Below are positions 63,464 through 64,000 of a stretch of DNA of 64,000 nucleotides, piece after piece. The stretch's first letter is position 1; each line of letters starts with the position of its first letter. Made by a program: the position numbers and the translations under genes. The DNA lies in contig SAUG01000012.1 in NCBI GenBank assembly GCA_011316305.1, positions 744,001 to 808,000 of the forward strand. Direction: 5' to 3'. Origin of the DNA: Rusavskia elegans. Lineage: Eukaryota; Ascomycota; Lecanoromycetes; Teloschistales; Teloschistaceae. A model generated the notes under the pieces. That model was not told the DNA's origin and ran no database searches. It saw only the letters and a program-made list of their open reading frames with translations.

Positions 63464-64000
63464 ATAAAGCGCCAGACGCGTTATATAGGCTCTGGAAATA
63501 TAATTAGAATATTTGAAAACAAGACTCGCCGTATAGTCGCTAGAACGTTACTAGCGTATCGGATTTCGATTTTTTTTTATTTTCTTTCTTTTTTTATTAT
63601 TAGGCTATATCCTTATCTTTTTAAAATATAAATTAATTTTATAATAAATTTTTTATCTAATTTATAACTATATATTATTTTAGAAATATATTTACTTTAT
63701 AGTTTTAATTTATTAATTTAAATATTTTTAGTTCGGTATATATTATTTATAGTATAATTATATCAATATTAATATATAATATTTATAGTAGTTATAACTA
63801 TAGTAAAATATTTTAGATAAAATTACTTTAAACTAGCGCTAAAGCTATTAAACTATAGATTATAGATATTATAAATTAATCTAATAAATATAGACTGGCC
63901 AATTCGAATCAAAGTGGCGACCCGACTTCGCGATAAACGTGGCTATTGCGTCTAAATTACTAGTTAAAGTTAGTCTCCTTCCTAATACGGTTAGAAACTC
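63464..64000 (+). mobile_element. Element B3, inverted copy, runs off the window
   Basis: At 63464 the B2 sequence stops and the reverse complement of the B LTR begins (tataaagcgccagacgcg), running to about 63693. The reverse complement of the B 5' internal end (equivalent to 53366 back to about 53160) follows to about 63893. This places a third B copy in plus orientation within B2. From about 63894 the sequence no longer matches B1 and is richer in GC and in CA/TG. It may be a less mutated or different part of the element. Confidence 0.72.

Overview
The window looks like a piece of a filamentous ascomycete (Pezizomycotina) genome. Its genes have short GT-AG introns (44 to 174 bp) and recognisable fungal families. 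It is split sharply into a gene island of ordinary base composition (about 10.2 to 37.08 kb) between two very AT-rich, gene-empty blocks (1 to about 10.0 kb and 37.08 to 64 kb). In the AT-rich blocks CA and TG dinucleotides are nearly gone, TA is in excess and CG is kept. Coding remnants there are broken by TAA and TAG. This is the mark of repeat-induced point mutation (RIP) acting on CpA. I cannot name the order or species.

Left AT-rich block: an unidentified mutated repeat is interrupted by an LTR element (1773-5120, minus strand, 410-bp LTRs, 5-bp target duplication) that keeps gag-like sequence but no visible polymerase. A 6 x 28-bp minisatellite (10006-10173) marks the edge of the island.

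Gene island, left to right: an unrecognised multi-exon gene on the minus strand (11572 to about 12987, 5' end unresolved); an ANTH-domain clathrin adaptor of the AP180/Yap1801 type (13850-16068, +); a twin-Cx9C protein resembling the DUF3128/Emi1 family (17394-16268, -); a secreted 211-aa protein of unknown function (18263-17628, -); a 958-aa basic protein with AT-hook-like motifs (18861-21737, +); the PtdIns3P 5-kinase FAB1 (29601-21979, -), rebuilt here from two exons into 2,491 residues; divergently, a large OB-fold protein resembling the shelterin TPP1/Est3 family (30081-34141, +); a tRNA-Val(UAC) with a 7-nt intron (34496-34575, +); and a secreted Gly/Asn-rich protein (35833-36594, +) close to the AT-rich edge. 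AP180 and FAB1 are both membrane-trafficking proteins that read phosphoinositides, but nothing suggests co-regulation. This is a set of independent eukaryotic genes, not an operon.

Right AT-rich block: a stack of RIP-killed Ty3/gypsy chromoviruses. Element A (38579-45135, +) has equal 386-bp LTRs. Element B1 (45315-53597, -) has about 232-bp LTRs. A second B copy (B2, from 54203) is interrupted by two copies of a roughly 0.63-kb non-autonomous element R, by a complete LTR-bounded G1 element (56822-60791, +, TSD atatt) of the same family as the left-block element, and at 63464 by a third B copy in the opposite orientation that runs off the window. The two G1 copies look complementary: one retains gag, the other reverse transcriptase, RNase H, integrase and chromodomain.

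I found no CRISPR array, rRNA, secondary-metabolite cluster or clearly new system. The most unusual items are the nested transposon stack, the complementary G1 copies, the palindrome-rich R element, the TPP1/Est3-like gene and the unrecognised gene at 11.6-13 kb.
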